Assembly: GCA_902805995.1 (NCBI GenBank)
Contig: CADCUU010000108.1
Span: forward strand, 1 to 7,053
Reading direction: 5' to 3'
DNA from: an uncultured Rubellimicrobium sp.
GTDB taxonomy: Bacteria > Pseudomonadota > Alphaproteobacteria > Rhodobacterales > Rhodobacteraceae
Length of the DNA stretch: 7,053 bases
Each line of letters starts with the position of its first letter. Position 1 is the first letter of the stretch. A program made the position numbers and the translations under genes. Of this stretch, positions 6,429-7,053 are shown one piece after another. Under the pieces are notes generated by a model. That model was not told where the DNA came from and made no database searches. It was given only the letters and a program-made list of their open reading frames with translations.

Positions 6429-6465
6429 CTGCCCAGAGGTCATTTGACACGAGGGGCTTGCTCAT
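6406..6465 (-). pseudogene. N-terminal remnant of an IS5-type transposase
   Basis: Read on the minus strand from the ATG at 6465, the sequence gives M-S-K-P-L-V-S-N-D-L-W-A and then, after V-T-S, A-L-P-P-P. This resembles, from memory, the start of IS5-family transposases, in which P-L-V-x-D-x-L-W-A is followed a few residues later by L-L-P-P and then a Lys/Pro stretch with G-G-R-P. That later part is missing: from 6405 downward the frame reads basic, non-transposase sequence that is the complement of the oxygenase-ferredoxin region. Only about 20 codons survive, with no catalytic DDE residues. It is opposite to the surrounding genes and abuts the ferredoxin stump, so an IS insertion followed by deletion is the simplest history. 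Recognition rests on a short stretch; the frame could be chance. Confidence 0.5.
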
Positions 6466-6604
6466 AGGACGTCAACGCTCGGATCCCACTTTCACCAGAT
6501 GTTCTTGTGGAAGAGGTTCCCTGGACGGCACGTCGGAGTATTGGCTTTGTGGTAATCCCGAGCAGATTCCCTGCCAACTGGTCTCGATCAGGTAAGGAGA
6601 AGCG
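6429..6604. other. Low-GC scar between ferredoxin stump and second SDR gene
   Basis: No intact gene is seen on either strand. By hand count 6481-6600 is 64/120 (53%) G+C, clearly lower than the flanking genes. It contains the start of the transposase remnant (to 6465) and probably the IS region upstream of that start. On the minus strand GAGACC begins at 6585, which could be an IS terminus, but no partner repeat is available to confirm it. The last 12 nt carry the ribosome binding site of the next gene. No convincing promoter was found. Confidence 0.5.
6593..6600 (+). promoter_or_regulatory. Ribosome binding site of the second SDR gene
   Basis: TAAGGAGA lies 4 nt before the ATG at 6605 and is the best Shine-Dalgarno match in the window after that of the binding-protein gene. 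It fixes the start of a gene whose 3' end lies outside the window. Confidence 0.75.
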
Positions 6605-7053
6605 ATGAACGACAAGACAAGCTCGTTGCCTTTGGCCGGGCGAGTTGCCCTTGTTACCGCAGCAGGACAGGGCATTGGTCGAGCCATTGCCGAACGTTTC
6701 GTCCGTGATGGCGCCGAGGTCCATGCCTCCGACCTCAACGGCGCACTCCTGGATGACTTGGACGCGGCCTCCGTGACGGCCGTCGATGCGACTGACGCCA
6801 GCGCCCTTGCAGATTGGACCGCACGCTGGCCGCGGATCGACGCAGTTGTTCACGCGGTGGGCTACGTTCACCACGGTACGGTCGAGGACTGCACCCCTGA
6901 GGACTGGCGGCGGAGCATGGCCATCACGCTCGACAGCGCCTACCTCTTGTTCCGCGATGTCGTGCCCCGGATGAAGGAGCATGGCGGCAGCGTGACTGCC
7001 ATCGCTTCAGTTGCCTCTTCGACAAAAGGGTTCCCGAACCGCGCGGCCTATGG
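6605..7053 (+). CDS. SDR-family dehydrogenase, BDH2/DHRS6-like, 5' part
   Basis: Open from the ATG at 6605 to the window end: 149 codons, cut just after the catalytic Tyr. It is a short-chain dehydrogenase with the nucleotide motif T-A-A-G-Q-G-I-G (18-25), Asp43 at the end of strand two (NAD-preferring), catalytic Ser135 in S-V-A-S-S, and Tyr149. The stretch G-Y-V-H-H-G-T-V-E-D-C (86-96) and the following K-G-F-P-N-R-A-A-Y resemble the BDH2/DHRS6 type. Bacterial relatives of that type include dehydrogenases proposed to act on 2-keto-3-deoxy sugar acids such as 2-keto-3-deoxy-L-fuconate. That role would fit downstream of the dehydratase at the window start, but it is inference. The usual N-N-A-G motif reads H-A-V-G (83-86). 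The gene sits beyond the IS scar, so shared transcription with the upstream operon is uncertain. Confidence 0.85.
   Translation, partial: MNDKTSSLPLAGRVALVTAAGQGIGRAIAERFVRDGAEVHASDLNGALLDDLDAASVTAVDATDASALADWTARWPRIDAVVHAVGYVHHGTVEDCTPEDWRRSMAITLDSAYLLFRDVVPRMKEHGGSVTAIASVASSTKGFPNRAAY

Noticed and set aside
6444..6470. A perfect TTGACA (6444-6449) with TAGGAC (6465-6470) as a promoter for the second SDR gene.
   Set aside because: Spacing is 15 nt, the -10 matches only 3 of 6 bases, and the -35 lies inside the transposase-like frame, so a chance match is likely.
6514..6574. Short direct repeat containing TTCCCTG at 6517-6523 and 6567-6573, as a possible operator or duplication.
   Set aside because: Only 7 exact bases with one flanking mismatch and no symmetry; expected by chance.
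1..7053. CRISPR arrays, tRNA genes, rRNA and riboswitches.
   Set aside because: No regularly spaced repeats, cloverleaf sequences or recognisable structured leader were seen on reading either strand.

Overview
The window is GC-rich, densely packed, and almost entirely transcribed on the + strand. Gene content, codon use and family relationships point to an alphaproteobacterium, probably a Rhodobacterales or rhizobial-type organism. That placement rests on family recognition only; there is no rRNA or other marker here.

Layout. (1) 1-496: 3' end of an enolase-superfamily (mandelate racemase subgroup) sugar-acid dehydratase. (2) 526-3392: a three-gene CUT2-type sugar ABC importer in the order binding protein, permease, single-domain ATPase, the order of the frcBCA fructose importer. 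(3) 3406-4110: an SDR dehydrogenase. (4) 4112-5032: an aldose 1-epimerase. (5) 5043-6254: a membrane di-iron oxygenase of the MocD (rhizopine oxygenase) type. (6) 6366-6428: about 13-19 codons of what reads as a mocE-type Rieske ferredoxin gene, cut off by a stop. (7) 6406-6465, minus strand: the apparent start of an IS5-type transposase fused against that stump, followed by a stretch of lower GC to 6604. (8) 6605 to the window end: 5' part of a second SDR gene resembling the BDH2/DHRS6 type.

How they work together. Genes 1-5 are separated by about 1-67 nt and look like one operon. They suggest import of a monosaccharide, ring-anomer interconversion by the epimerase, oxidation at C1 by the SDR to an aldonolactone or aldonate, and dehydration by the enolase-superfamily enzyme. 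This would be an oxidative, non-phosphorylative sugar pathway. The MocD-type oxygenase is the unusual member. In rhizopine catabolism MocD, with the Rieske ferredoxin MocE and reductase MocF, is proposed to remove an O-methyl group. Its presence in an aldose operon suggests an O-methylated (or otherwise oxidatively trimmed) sugar as substrate. That is inference; the sequence does not name the sugar.

The ferredoxin that should feed the oxygenase appears to have been destroyed by an insertion-sequence-associated deletion, so the oxygenase may be orphaned or may borrow a ferredoxin from elsewhere. The second SDR, beyond the scar, may belong to the original operon (ferredoxin then SDR) or may be a separate transcription unit brought next to it.
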